A stretch of 64,000 bases of DNA from Caldinitratiruptor microaerophilus (lineage in GTDB: Bacteria; Bacillota; Sulfobacillia; Symbiobacteriales; ZC4RG38), in NCBI RefSeq assembly GCF_025999835.1, contig NZ_AP025628.1, positions 1,054,001-1,118,000 of the forward strand, given 5' to 3'. Every line of letters begins with the position of its first letter. The first letter of the stretch is position 1. Of the stretch, positions 17,284-25,966 are shown one piece after another. Below the pieces are notes generated by a model. It did not search any database and was not told the DNA's origin. It saw only the letters and a list, made by a program, of their open reading frames with translations. The position numbers were made by a program, and so were the translations under genes.

Positions 17284-18006
17284 GTGCAGAACGCGTACGT
17301 CCTGTTCCTGGCGGCGCTCGTGGCGATCCCCGGCTGCGCGACCCTGGTGGCGCCCGTCCGCATCGCCGTGACGGCGCGCCTCGACGGGGCGCGCGGCCGG
17401 GCCCTCCTGGAGGTCCGCTGGCTGGCCCTGACCGTCCGCCGCGCGCTCCGGTTCGACCTCCCGCGCGAACCGAGCCGCCTCTTCCTGCGCTGGGCGCTCG
17501 CCGCCCGAGGCGGGCGTCCGGTGCTGGACCGCTCCCGCCTCGGGCTGGCCCGCAGCCTGACCGAAAGCCTGCTCCGGCTGGCGCGGGCGATGGCCCCCGC
17601 CTCGGGCTACCTGCGGCGCCGGGTGCGGGTGGAGCGGCTCGACATCGAGGCCCGGATCGGTGCGGGGGACGCGATGGAGACCGCCCTGGCGTACGGCACC
17701 GCCTGGGCCGCGATCGGCCAGGTCCTGGCGGCCGCGGCCGCCGCGGTGCACCTCCCGGCCGATCGGGTGCGGGTGAGCCTGATCCCGGAATTCGAACGCG
17801 AAGGCCTGTGGGGGGCGGTGCACGTCGGGACGCGCGTGCGGGCCCTCGATCTCGTCGGTACGGCCTGGGCCCTACTGCGGGCCGGCGGGCTCTCCGCGGC
17901 CCGGCAGGCGCTCCTCCGGGCGCGGGCCGCGCTCCGGGGGCTCCGGGGCGGCAGTGCGCCGCGCGGGGCGCTCCGCATAGCCCCCCGCCCGCGCCGCGCA
18001 GGTTAG
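17284..18006 (+). CDS. ytfI: DUF2953 protein (YtfI-like)
   Basis: A 240-residue protein with an N-terminal hydrophobic anchor (LFLAALVAIPGCATLVAP) and a basic, Arg-rich body. The segment VRVERLDIEARIGAGDAMETALAYGTAWAAI is typical of DUF2953, which accompanies ytfJ in most spore formers. Function is unknown. The GTG at 17284 has GGAGG 9 bases upstream; an ATG at 17248 would add 12 residues. It is followed after 34 bases by ytfJ, as in Bacillus. Confidence 0.75.
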   Translation: MQNAYVLFLAALVAIPGCATLVAPVRIAVTARLDGARGRALLEVRWLALTVRRALRFDLPREPSRLFLRWALAARGGRPVLDRSRLGLARSLTESLLRLARAMAPASGYLRRRVRVERLDIEARIGAGDAMETALAYGTAWAAIGQVLAAAAAAVHLPADRVRVSLIPEFEREGLWGAVHVGTRVRALDLVGTAWALLRAGGLSAARQALLRARAALRGLRGGSAPRGALRIAPRPRRAG

Positions 18007-18040
18007 TGGGAGCCGGGACCGGCCCAAGGAGGAACCCAAC

Positions 18041-18733
18041 GTGGCCGAGCATCCGATCCAGGGCCTCATGCGGACCGCCCTGGAGAGCCTGAAGGAAATG
18101 GTCGACGTCAACACGGTGGTGGGGGACCCGGTCCGGACCCCCGACGGACAGACTGTCATCCCGGTGAGCCGGGTGACGTTCGGCTTCGCGGCCGGAGGTA
18201 CGGAGTTCGGCCGCGGGGGGCAGCGGTACGGGCGGGACGAGACCGCCGGGGAGTACGAGGGCGGCTACGGCGGGTCGTCGGACGGCTTCCCGTTCGGCGG
18301 CGGCAGCGGCGCTGGCGTGTCAGTGCAGCCGGTGGGGTTCCTGGTCGTCGGCCGGCAGGGGATCCGGATGCTGACGGTCAGCGGCGGGAAGGCGATGGAC
18401 CGGCTGCTGGACGTCGCCCCCCAGATCCTCGAACGGCTGACGGGCACGAGGGAGCGCCGCCGGGTCCGGGACGGGGAGCACCCTGCCGACGAGCTGGCCG
18501 GGAAGGTGGTCGAGGCAGCGCTGACCCGGGGGCAGGAGAAGGCCGGGGTCGACGGCAGCGAGGATGCGGACGGAGGGGCCGGGGAGCTGGAAGACCTGCC
18601 CCGTGCGCGGGCGGGCCGTACGGCGGCGGACGGCAAGCGTGAGGGCCGGGAGGCGGGCAAGGCGGACCGGGTCGTCCGCCGGGTGATGCGCACCCTCGAC
18701 GACGCCGGCCGGGGCGGGAGGCGCCGGCCGTAG
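18041..18733 (+). CDS. ytfJ: Sporulation protein GerW/YtfJ
   Basis: 230 residues. The conserved N-terminal part contains MVDVNTVVGDPV, VIPVSRVTFGFAAGG, then a Gly-rich stretch and GVSVQPVGFLVV, the hallmark of YtfJ, a forespore-expressed protein needed for normal germination. Family members usually end soon after this; here about 80 extra charged residues (Arg, Asp, Glu, Ala) follow. AAGGAGG lies upstream of the GTG. The stop is only 2 bases before ku, implying co-transcription with the NHEJ genes. Confidence 0.88.
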   Translation: MAEHPIQGLMRTALESLKEMVDVNTVVGDPVRTPDGQTVIPVSRVTFGFAAGGTEFGRGGQRYGRDETAGEYEGGYGGSSDGFPFGGGSGAGVSVQPVGFLVVGRQGIRMLTVSGGKAMDRLLDVAPQILERLTGTRERRRVRDGEHPADELAGKVVEAALTRGQEKAGVDGSEDADGGAGELEDLPRARAGRTAADGKREGREAGKADRVVRRVMRTLDDAGRGGRRRP

Positions 18734-18735
18734 CC

Positions 18736-19575
18736 ATGCGGAGCCTGTGGCGGGGCACGATCAGCTTCGGCCTGGTGACCATCCCGGTGAAGCTCTACGC
18801 GGCCACCGAGGACCGGGACGTGCACTTCCGCCTGCTGCACCGGGAGTGCAAGACGCCCATCCGGTACCGCCGCTGGTGCCCTCGCTGCGAGCGCGAGGTG
18901 GAGGCCGGGGACCTCGTCCGGGGGTACGAGCACGAGCCGGACCGGTTCGTGGTGATCGAGGAGGAGGACCTCGAAAGCCTGCCCGTCGCCGCCGCCCGCA
19001 CCGTGGAGATCCTTGACTTTGTACGGCTCGAGGACATCGACCCGATCTACTTCCTCCGGACCTACTTCGTGGAACCCGGCGACGGCGGGGCGAAGGCATA
19101 CGCCCTCCTGCGCCGCGCCCTGCAGGCAACGGGCCGCATCGGCCTGGCAAGGGTGGCGCTGCGGGGCCGGTCGTCCCTGGCCGCGGTGCGGGTGTACCGC
19201 CAGGATTGCCTCTGCCTCGAGACCATGCGCTTCCCGGACGAGATTCGCTCCCACGCCGGGCTCCAGATCCCGGCCGACGAGGGGTACCGCGATCAGGAAC
19301 TCGAGATGGCCCGGCTCCTGATCTCGACCCTGTCCACGGAGTTCGTGCCGGAGCGGCTGCGCGACGAGTACCGGGAGGCGCTGCTCGAGCGGATCCGGGA
19401 GAAGGTGGCCGGGGACCAGGTGTACCGGGTGGAGGCGCCGGAGCCCACGGCGCGGGTGGCCGACCTGATGGAGGCCCTCCGGCAGAGCGTGCGCCTGGCC
19501 GAGGCGGCGCGCGGCCCGGCGAGCGGGGTGCCCGCGGCGGACGGGGCCGGACCCCGCCCGGCGCCGCCGCACTGA
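18736..19575 (+). CDS. ku: Ku protein, non-homologous end joining
   Basis: A 279-residue bacterial Ku homodimer subunit that binds DNA ends and recruits LigD. It begins with the typical MRSLWRGTISFGLVTIPVKLY and has the CxxC-like YRRWCPRCEREV zinc-finger-derived segment, EEDLESLP, DIDPIYFLRTYF and the bridge and C-terminal helices (ELEMARLLISTL). The tail is Ala/Pro-rich. It follows ytfJ by 2 bases and precedes a LigD ligase gene by 6. Confidence 0.95.
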   Translation: MRSLWRGTISFGLVTIPVKLYAATEDRDVHFRLLHRECKTPIRYRRWCPRCEREVEAGDLVRGYEHEPDRFVVIEEEDLESLPVAAARTVEILDFVRLEDIDPIYFLRTYFVEPGDGGAKAYALLRRALQATGRIGLARVALRGRSSLAAVRVYRQDCLCLETMRFPDEIRSHAGLQIPADEGYRDQELEMARLLISTLSTEFVPERLRDEYREALLERIREKVAGDQVYRVEAPEPTARVADLMEALRQSVRLAEAARGPASGVPAADGAGPRPAPPH

Positions 19576-19581
19576 CCCGCC

Positions 19582-20526
19582 GTGGAGGTCCCCTTCGTGC
19601 CCATGGAGCCGGTTCCGGCCGACCGCGCGGAGGACGACCCGGCGTGGAGCGGCGAGGTCAAGTGGGACGGCGTCCGCTGCATCGCCCTCGTCCAGGGGGG
19701 CCGGGTGCGCCTCTGGAGCCGGCGGCTCCGGGAGCGCACGCCCCGCTTCCCGGAGATACAGGCGCTGGCCGGCCAGCTGCCGCCGGGGCGGTACGTTCTC
19801 GACGGCGAGCTGGTCGTCCTCCGGGACGGGCGCCCCAGCTTCCCGGGGATCCTCGAGCGGGACCTGGCCCAGGGCGCGGCGGCGGCCCGCGCGGCGGCCC
19901 GGGACCCCGCCGTGTACATGGTGTTCGATCTCCTGGAGGCGGCCGGTCGCGAGGTGGCCGGCTGGCCGCTCGAGCGCCGGCAGGCCCTCCTGCGGGAGTC
20001 GCTGCGCCCCGGGGGCCCGGCGGTGGCGGTCGAGGGCTTCCCCGGCGCCGGGGCCCGGCTCCTGGCGGCAGTGATGGAGCAGCAGCTCGAGGGGGTGGTG
20101 CTGAAGCGCCTCGACTCGCCCTACCGGCCGGGCGACCGGTCCGAGCTGTGGCGCAAGGTGAAGCGCCGGCTGCGCCTCCTCTGCGCCGTCGGGGGATACA
20201 CGGTGACCGGCGGCAGGGCCGGCGCCCTGCTCCTCGGCGCCTACGATCGGGACGGCCGGCTGCGCTACCTCGGGCGTGCGGGCTCGGGGCTGTCCGAACG
20301 TGACCTGGAGGCGGCGCGGGAGCTGGAGCCGGGGCCGTGCCCGTTCGACCCCGTCCCCGACCTCCGGGGCGAGCGCTTCTCCCGCCCGCCCGACCGGGTG
20401 GTCTGGGTGCGGCCCCGGGTGACCGTGTGGGTCGAGTTCGCCGAGTGGACGGAGGGGCTGCGGCTGCGGAGCCCGGTGGTGAAGGGCCTGTCCCCCGAGC
20501 CGCCGGAAGCCGCCCGCCTGCCGTGA
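19582..20526 (+). CDS. ligD: ATP-dependent DNA ligase (LigD ligase domain as separate protein)
   Basis: 314 residues. The adenylated lysine is in EVKWDGVR (KxDG), followed by the nucleotidyltransferase motifs RYVLDGELVVL, YMVFDLLEA, EGVVLKRLDSPY and WRKVKRR, and an OB-fold C-terminal half. It seals double-strand breaks with Ku. There is no fused polymerase or phosphoesterase domain; the polymerase is encoded by the next gene, whose start overlaps this stop by 4 bases. Confidence 0.92.
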   Translation: MEVPFVPMEPVPADRAEDDPAWSGEVKWDGVRCIALVQGGRVRLWSRRLRERTPRFPEIQALAGQLPPGRYVLDGELVVLRDGRPSFPGILERDLAQGAAAARAAARDPAVYMVFDLLEAAGREVAGWPLERRQALLRESLRPGGPAVAVEGFPGAGARLLAAVMEQQLEGVVLKRLDSPYRPGDRSELWRKVKRRLRLLCAVGGYTVTGGRAGALLLGAYDRDGRLRYLGRAGSGLSERDLEAARELEPGPCPFDPVPDLRGERFSRPPDRVVWVRPRVTVWVEFAEWTEGLRLRSPVVKGLSPEPPEAARLP

Positions 20527-21563
20527 CCCGATCCGGGGGAGGAATGGGGTTGCCTGCCGGAGGACAGCCCACGGTGGTACGGGTGGCCGGACGCGAGGTC
20601 CGAGTGACAAACCCGGACAAGCGGCTCTGGCCCGTGGACGGGCTCACCAAGTGGGACCTCGTCGACTACTACGTGCGGGTGAGCCCCTTCCTGCTGCCGC
20701 ACCTCCGGGGCCGGCCCCTGGTGCTCACCCGCTACCCGGACGGGATCGACGGGGAGTGGTTCTACAGCAAGAACGCGCCCGAGGGCGCGCCGGAGTGGCT
20801 GCGGACGTGGACCTACCACCACGAGTCGGGGCCGAACCACTACATCGTGGCCGAGGAGGCCGCGGCGCTCGCCTACGTGGCCAACCTGGCGGCCATCGAG
20901 TTGCACCCGTGGCTCAGCTCGTGCGACACGCCCGAGGAGCCCGACTTCGCCGTGGTCGACCTCGACCCCGCCGAAGGCGCCACCTGGGAGGACGTCCGGC
21001 AGGTGGCGCTGCTCGTCCGGGAGATCCTCCGCGCCGTGGGGGTGGAGGGCTTTCCGAAGCTGTCCGGCGCCACCGGCCTCCACGTCTACTGCCCGTGCGC
21101 GCCCGGCCACTCCTTCCGGGACACCGCCGAGTTCGTGCGGGCGATCGGCCGGCTCCTCCTCCGGATCGACCCGGAGCGGGTGACCCTGGAACGGGTGGTC
21201 GCCCGGCGGGCGGGGAAGGTGTACGTGGACTACCTGCAGAACCGCCTCGGCCAGACCATCACGGCCGTCTACGGCCTGCGGCCCCGCCCGGGGGCGCCCG
21301 TGTCGATCCCCGTGACCTGGGACGAGCTTCGCACCGGCGACGTGCCCGAGGTGAACCTGCGAACCGTGTGGGAGCGGCTGCGGCGGGTGGGCGACCTCTT
21401 CGCTCCCGTCCTCGACCGGCGGCAGGATCTCCGCCCCGCCACCGCGGCCTTGCAGGCGGAAGCCGGTACCCAGCGCCCCGCGCCAGCGCATGAGCCAGGA
21501 TCTGGAGAGGCAAGCAACTGGCAACATCTGAGTGAGGACGTCCCACCGTTGGGAGCGATATAA
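20523..21563 (+). CDS. NHEJ DNA polymerase (LigD polymerase/primase domain as separate protein)
   Basis: An archaeo-eukaryotic primase fold protein of 346 residues like the LigD POL domain. Signatures are VTNPDKRLWP, TKWDLVDYY, FYSKNAPEGAPEW, the metal-binding DLDP of VVDLDPAE, SGATGLHVY and YVDYLQNRLGQTI. It fills gaps or adds nucleotides at break ends. The GTG at 20523 overlaps the ligase stop; an ATG at 20544 or TTG at 20549, behind GGGGGAGG, may be the true start because the first residues are not conserved. Confidence 0.92.
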   Translation: MTRSGGGMGLPAGGQPTVVRVAGREVRVTNPDKRLWPVDGLTKWDLVDYYVRVSPFLLPHLRGRPLVLTRYPDGIDGEWFYSKNAPEGAPEWLRTWTYHHESGPNHYIVAEEAAALAYVANLAAIELHPWLSSCDTPEEPDFAVVDLDPAEGATWEDVRQVALLVREILRAVGVEGFPKLSGATGLHVYCPCAPGHSFRDTAEFVRAIGRLLLRIDPERVTLERVVARRAGKVYVDYLQNRLGQTITAVYGLRPRPGAPVSIPVTWDELRTGDVPEVNLRTVWERLRRVGDLFAPVLDRRQDLRPATAALQAEAGTQRPAPAHEPGSGEASNWQHLSEDVPPLGAI

Positions 21564-21564
21564 T
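21559..21564 (+). promoter_or_regulatory. TATAAT -10 element before the GH18 gene
   Basis: A perfect TATAAT stands at the very end of the polymerase gene, about 65 bases before the GH18 start. The -35 region (about 21536, GGACGT) is poor. Confidence 0.4.
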
Positions 21565-21630
21565 CATCCGTGCGCGTGAAGCGGCGGCAAGCCCGCGGGG
21601 CGCCGCCGCCCGGCGCACTGGAGGATGGGC

Positions 21631-23028
21631 ATGCCCCCGAAACGCTTCACGGTGGGACGGAGCGTCGTGGTGGCCACGTTCCTGGCCACCCTCTTGCTCG
21701 CCGCGGCGTCCGTGGGGGCCGGCCCGGTCGGACGCCCCGCGGAGCCCGCGGCGGCGCCGGCCCGGGTCCCCGCTGCCGGTCCCGGCGACCCGCAACCCGG
21801 CTCTCCGGCGCCGCCGGCAGCGGCGGGTGCACACCTCGAGCCGGTGCTGCAGGAGCACGGCCTCCTCCGACAGGCCCGCCGCTCCCGGCCCGGCGCCCCG
21901 GCCGTCGCGTCCGCCACGGTCGGGCCTCCGACGGCCGAATCCCCGCCACCGGAGCCCTCCGGCATCCCGCCGCGTGCGGCCGCCCCGTCGCCTGCGCCCG
22001 CCCCGCTCTCCCCGGCTCCGGCCCCGCCGGCGCCCGGCCGCGAGGACCCGGCCCCGTCCCTGCCCCGTGACCGCCTGCTCGTGCTCGGGTACTACACCGA
22101 GGACTGGGACGGTGACACCCGGTCGCTGGAGAGCCTGCGGCGGGCAGGCACCCGGGTCGACCTCGTGGCCAGTTTCCAGTTCCGGGTGACCGCCGGGGGC
22201 GAGCTCGCCGGGCGGGCATACCCACGCCTCACGGACCGGGCGCGGCGGAGCCGGACCCCCGTGCTGGCCCTGTTCCACAACTACGCCGGCAGCGGCTTCG
22301 ACCGCGGGATCGCCCGGTCGATCCTGGCGACGGCGGAGGCGCGCGAGCGCTCGGCGCGCGCCGTGGCCTGGACGGTGCGCGAAGGCGGCTTCGCCGGCGT
22401 CAACATCGACCTGGAGAACATCCCGCCCTCGCTGCGGGGCGCGTTCACGGACTACGTCCGGCGCATCGCCGCCCACCTGCGGCCGGACGGCTACCTGGTC
22501 ACCATCTCCGCCCCCGCGAAGCTCGGCGACGAGCGCCAGAACGGCTGGACGGGCGCCTTCGACTACCGCGCCCTGGCGCCGCTGGTGGACCTCTTCGTCG
22601 TCATGGCCTACGACCAGCACCTCCCCGGAGGCCCGGCCGGCCCGATCGCCGCGCCGGACTGGGTGGAGGCCGTGATCCGGTACGCGCGCTCGCAGATCCC
22701 GGCGGAGAAGATCCTGCTCGGGGTGCCCCAGTACGCCTACGACTGGATCGAGGGCACCACGCAGGGCCGCGGCCTGAGCGTCCCCGGGGCCCACGGCCTC
22801 GCGGAGAAGAGCGGCGCCCCCGTCCTGTGGGACGAGGGCGCCGGCAGCGGCCTGTTCCGCTACACGGATCCCGAGGGTCGCCGGCGGGTCGTGTACGTCG
22901 AGGACCGCCGCGGGCTCGAGCAGAAGCTGGTCCTGGCCCGGAAGTACGGCTTGCGGGGGGTCGCCATCTGGCGCCTGGGCCTGGAGGACCCGGGCATCTG
23001 GCCCCTCATCGACGGCTACCGGCGGTGA
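21631..23028 (+). CDS. Secreted glycoside hydrolase family 18 protein (spore/cell-wall type)
   Basis: 465 residues: an N-terminal signal or anchor segment (VVVATFLATLLLAAASV), about 120 residues of Ala/Pro-rich linker, then a GH18 domain from LLVLGYYTEDWDGD. The catalytic region GVNIDLENI has the DxE end of the DxxDxDxE motif, and FVVMAYDQH and KILLGVPQYAYDW match the spore cortex hydrolase branch (YaaH/YdhD-like). LysM repeats usual in that branch are absent. The ATG at 21631 has GGAGG 6 bases upstream. Its 3' end overlaps the convergent deacetylase gene by 23 bases. Confidence 0.85.
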   Translation: MPPKRFTVGRSVVVATFLATLLLAAASVGAGPVGRPAEPAAAPARVPAAGPGDPQPGSPAPPAAAGAHLEPVLQEHGLLRQARRSRPGAPAVASATVGPPTAESPPPEPSGIPPRAAAPSPAPAPLSPAPAPPAPGREDPAPSLPRDRLLVLGYYTEDWDGDTRSLESLRRAGTRVDLVASFQFRVTAGGELAGRAYPRLTDRARRSRTPVLALFHNYAGSGFDRGIARSILATAEARERSARAVAWTVREGGFAGVNIDLENIPPSLRGAFTDYVRRIAAHLRPDGYLVTISAPAKLGDERQNGWTGAFDYRALAPLVDLFVVMAYDQHLPGGPAGPIAAPDWVEAVIRYARSQIPAEKILLGVPQYAYDWIEGTTQGRGLSVPGAHGLAEKSGAPVLWDEGAGSGLFRYTDPEGRRRVVYVEDRRGLEQKLVLARKYGLRGVAIWRLGLEDPGIWPLIDGYRR

Positions 23029-24115
23029 CGCTCTCCCCCGGCTCACCCGACGCCGGCGGGTTGGCCCCCGGACCCGTCTCCGGGAGGATCTCCGCCAGGG
23101 TCACCGTGCGCAGGCCTTTCTCCCGCAGGGCGTCGAGGGCGGCGGGCAGCGCCCGGCGGGTCGGGTCGGTGGGGTGAAGGAGGATGATGTCGCCCGCCCG
23201 CGCCTTGCCCACCTCGCGCAGCACGTCCTGGGAGCGCACTCCCGGCATCCAGTCCCGCGTGTCGAGGCTCCACATCACGGTGGTGTAGCCGAGTGCCCGG
23301 GCCAGGCGGACCATCTCCCGGTTCCACTCGCCCCGGTGGGGCTGGTAGAAGCGCGGCGCGCGGCCGGTGATCTCGCGGATGATGCGGTCGGCCCGTTCGA
23401 TGTCCGCCCGCAGTTGCCCTGTCCGGTACATCTCGAGGGGCGAGCGGCGGTCGTCGTAGCCGTGGTTCCCGATCTCGTGCCCGCCCGCGGCGATGGTGCG
23501 GAGGAGGTTCTGGTTCTTCTCTGCCCACCGGCCGGTGACCAGGAAGGTGGCCCGGGCCCCTGCCCGCTTGAGGGCGGTCAGCATCTCGGGGAGGTGCTCG
23601 GTTCCCCAGGCCACGTTGATGACGAGAGCGACGGCCTGCCGGGCCGGATCGCCCGAGTGCACCGGCAGGTCCGGTTGCACGCGGCTGGCGCCGGCCGGGC
23701 GCACAGGCGTCCAGGCCGGCAGCACGGCCTCTCCCCTGGGGGCGGTCATGACGCGCAGTACCGTGGCCTCCACGTCCACCTGGAAGCCCGGCGCCGGCGC
23801 GGCGGTGGCCGGCGCCGCCCGGTCCGGGCCGGAGGCGGGCCCGAGCGAGGAGGCCGACCCGGTCTCCAGGCTTCGGGCCAGCTCCTGCACCACGGCCCGC
23901 ACCTCGTCTTCCGTGAGCCCCGCCATGGACCGCCCGAGGAGTGTCACGCCCGGGCGCACGCGGGGCTCGCCCAGCAGCGGGAGGCGCCGGCCGAGGGGGT
24001 ACAGCAGCACGCCCAGGATGGCCAGGAGGACCGCCGCCAGGGACCAGCGGTTGATGCGGATCACGCGAAAGCTTGCCCGCGCCTCACGCTCCACCGAGGC
24101 TTCCCCCTTCACCAC
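23006..24115 (-). CDS. YlxY-like polysaccharide deacetylase family protein, probably non-catalytic
   Basis: 369 residues with an N-terminal membrane anchor (LAAVLLAILGVLLYPLG) and a C-terminal NodB fold (from about residue 165). In catalytic members the first motif is TFDDGP; here it is VINVAWGTEHLP, as in the YlxY sporulation branch. The second motif, usually HxxxH, reads HEIGNHGYDDRR and lacks the last His. The region RFYQPHRGEWN and HPTDPTRRAL keep the fold. It may bind rather than deacetylate glycans. The start could also be at a downstream GTG near 24097. Confidence 0.82.
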   Translation of the reverse strand: MVKGEASVEREARASFRVIRINRWSLAAVLLAILGVLLYPLGRRLPLLGEPRVRPGVTLLGRSMAGLTEDEVRAVVQELARSLETGSASSLGPASGPDRAAPATAAPAPGFQVDVEATVLRVMTAPRGEAVLPAWTPVRPAGASRVQPDLPVHSGDPARQAVALVINVAWGTEHLPEMLTALKRAGARATFLVTGRWAEKNQNLLRTIAAGGHEIGNHGYDDRRSPLEMYRTGQLRADIERADRIIREITGRAPRFYQPHRGEWNREMVRLARALGYTTVMWSLDTRDWMPGVRSQDVLREVGKARAGDIILLHPTDPTRRALPAALDALREKGLRTVTLAEILPETGPGANPPASGEPGESVTAGSRR

Positions 24116-24276
24116 TCCACATATGGGGAAGCGACGCCGGATAGAACCGGGCGCGCCGCGGGCGGTTGTGCGGCGTGTGGCCGGGGTCCGCTTCTACCGG
24201 TTCCTCGCGCCCCATAGCCATAGGCCGGGGGCGCCCGACCTGCCGGAGAGGGCGGCCCCCCGCCGGGGGGAAGCGC

Positions 24277-24870
24277 ATGCTGGGCGGCGTCTGGCTCGTC
24301 CTGATCGTCACGGCGGTGGCGGTCGCCGGGGCCACCGGCCGGGTGGAGCAGGTCACGCAGGCGGCCATGGAGTCCGCCCGGGCGGCGGTGGAGACGGCCC
24401 TGAACCTGGCCGGGGTGATGGCGCTCTGGCTGGGCCTGAGCCGCATCGCTCAGGAGTCCGGCCTCATGCAGGCGCTGGCGCGCCTCCTGGCGCCGGTGAC
24501 GCGCCGGCTCTTCCCCTCGGTGCCGCCGGACCACCCTGCCCTGGGCGCGGTGGCCATGAACCTGAGCGCCAACCTCCTGGGCCTCGGGAACGCCGCCACG
24601 CCCATGGGGCTCAAGGCGATGCAGGAACTGCAGAAACTCAACCGGGGCGACCCCGAGGAGGCCACCCCGGCCATGTGCACGTTCCTGGTCCTCAACACCT
24701 CGTCCGTCACCCTGATCCCGGGAACCCTGATCGCCCTGCGGGCCGCCCAGGGAAGCCGGTCGCCGGCCGACATCGTGGTGCCCACTCTCGTGGCGACCGC
24801 CGTGTCGGCGGCGGTGGGGATCGCCGTGGACGCGATGCTGCGCCGGCGGTGGGCGCGCCGGGGGGGATGA
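24277..24870 (+). CDS. spmA: Spore maturation protein A
   Basis: A 197-residue nucleoside-recognition (gate) domain membrane protein; SpmA and SpmB are needed for spore core dehydration in Bacillus. Conserved stretches are MALWLGLSRIAQESGL, MNLSANLLGLGNAATPMGLKAM and LVLNTSSVTLIPGTLIALR. The ATG at 24277 behind GGGGGAAG gives the family's usual N-terminus; the frame is open upstream but not conserved. spmB follows 4 bases later. Confidence 0.92.
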   Translation: MLGGVWLVLIVTAVAVAGATGRVEQVTQAAMESARAAVETALNLAGVMALWLGLSRIAQESGLMQALARLLAPVTRRLFPSVPPDHPALGAVAMNLSANLLGLGNAATPMGLKAMQELQKLNRGDPEEATPAMCTFLVLNTSSVTLIPGTLIALRAAQGSRSPADIVVPTLVATAVSAAVGIAVDAMLRRRWARRGG

Positions 24871-24874
24871 GAGG

Positions 24875-25414
24875 GTGCACGCGCTCGACGCCGTCGCCAC
24901 CTGGGCCATCCCCGCGCTCCTCGCCGGCATCCCGCTGTGGGGCTACCTGCGCGGGGTGGCTGTCTACGAGGCGTTTCTCGCCGGCGCGGAGGAAGGCCTG
25001 CGTGTCACGGTTCAGATCCTGCCCTACATGCTGGGCATACTGGTGGCGCTGGGGGTGTTCCGTGCCTCCGGCGCGCTGGACCTCGTGGCGCAGGTGGCGC
25101 TGCCGCTCACGGGCCGGCTCGGCTTTCCCCCGGAGGTGCTGCCGCTCATGCTCATCCGCCCGCTGTCCGGCAGCGGTTCCCTGGCGGCGGTGGCGGACCT
25201 CCTGCGTGCACACGGGCCCGACTCGTTCGTCGGCCGGCTGGCCTCGGTGATGCAGGGCTCCACCGACACCACCTTCTACGTCCTCAGCGTCTACTTCGGC
25301 TCGGTGGGGGTCAAGAAGCCGCGTTACGCCCTGTGGTCGGGCCTGTGCGGCGACGCCGCCGGCTTCGTCGCCGCCCTCTGGGCGTGCCGCTGGTTTTACG
25401 GCGGACCGCCATGA
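24875..25414 (+). CDS. spmB: Spore maturation protein B
   Basis: 179 residues, partner of SpmA with the same gate-type fold. Conserved motifs: IPLWGYLRGVAVYEAFLAGAEEG, LPLMLIRPLSGSGSLA, MQGSTDTTFYVLSVYFGSVGVKK. The spmA-spmB-rluB order matches Bacillus, with ridA and one minus-strand gene inserted here. Confidence 0.93.
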   Translation: MHALDAVATWAIPALLAGIPLWGYLRGVAVYEAFLAGAEEGLRVTVQILPYMLGILVALGVFRASGALDLVAQVALPLTGRLGFPPEVLPLMLIRPLSGSGSLAAVADLLRAHGPDSFVGRLASVMQGSTDTTFYVLSVYFGSVGVKKPRYALWSGLCGDAAGFVAALWACRWFYGGPP

Positions 25415-25480
25415 AGGAAGGAAAAGGTCGGCGGACCGACGAAAGCCTGTGGGCCGGTACATGCCAAGGAGTGTGAGGCT

Positions 25481-25957
25481 GTGAGTTACGAGGCCAGGCT
25501 GAAGGAACTCGGCATCACGCTTCCGGAGGTCCCCCGGCCCGTGGCGGCCTACGTTCCCGCCGTGCGGACCGGGAACCTGGTGTTCACGTCGGGCCAGATC
25601 CCCATGGTGGAGGGTACCCTCCGCTACAAGGGTAAGGTCGGCAAGGACGTCAGCCCGGAGGAGGCCTACCAGGCGGCGCGGCTCTGCGCGCTCGGCGCGC
25701 TGGCGGCGATCCGGGCGCAGGTCGGCTCCCTGGACCGGATCGAACAGATCGTCAAGGTCACGGTGTTCGTGAGCAGCGACCCGTCGTTCACGGGACAGCC
25801 CGAGGTGGCGAACGGCGCGTCCGAACTGTTCCTGCAGATCTTCGGTGACGCCGGCCGGCACGCGCGCTCGGCGGTCGGGTGCCCCGTGCTGCCCCGGGAT
25901 GCCGCCGTCGAGGTCGAGGTCCTCGCGCGGGTCGCCGACGGGGCCGGCCCCGGGTAG
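25481..25957 (+). CDS. RidA family protein (enamine/imine deaminase-like)
   Basis: 158 residues of the YjgF/YER057c/UK114 fold with LVFTSGQIP, LGALAAIRAQVGSLDRIEQIVKVTVFV and a C-terminal GCPVLPRDAAVEVEVLA. Canonical RidA hydrolyses reactive enamines using an Arg near the end; here that region reads AVGCPVLPRD, so the catalytic Arg appears replaced and the protein probably belongs to a divergent RidA subfamily. The GTG start follows a GGAGTG-type site. Confidence 0.85.
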   Translation: MSYEARLKELGITLPEVPRPVAAYVPAVRTGNLVFTSGQIPMVEGTLRYKGKVGKDVSPEEAYQAARLCALGALAAIRAQVGSLDRIEQIVKVTVFVSSDPSFTGQPEVANGASELFLQIFGDAGRHARSAVGCPVLPRDAAVEVEVLARVADGAGPG

Positions 25958-25966
25958 CGCGGCGCC

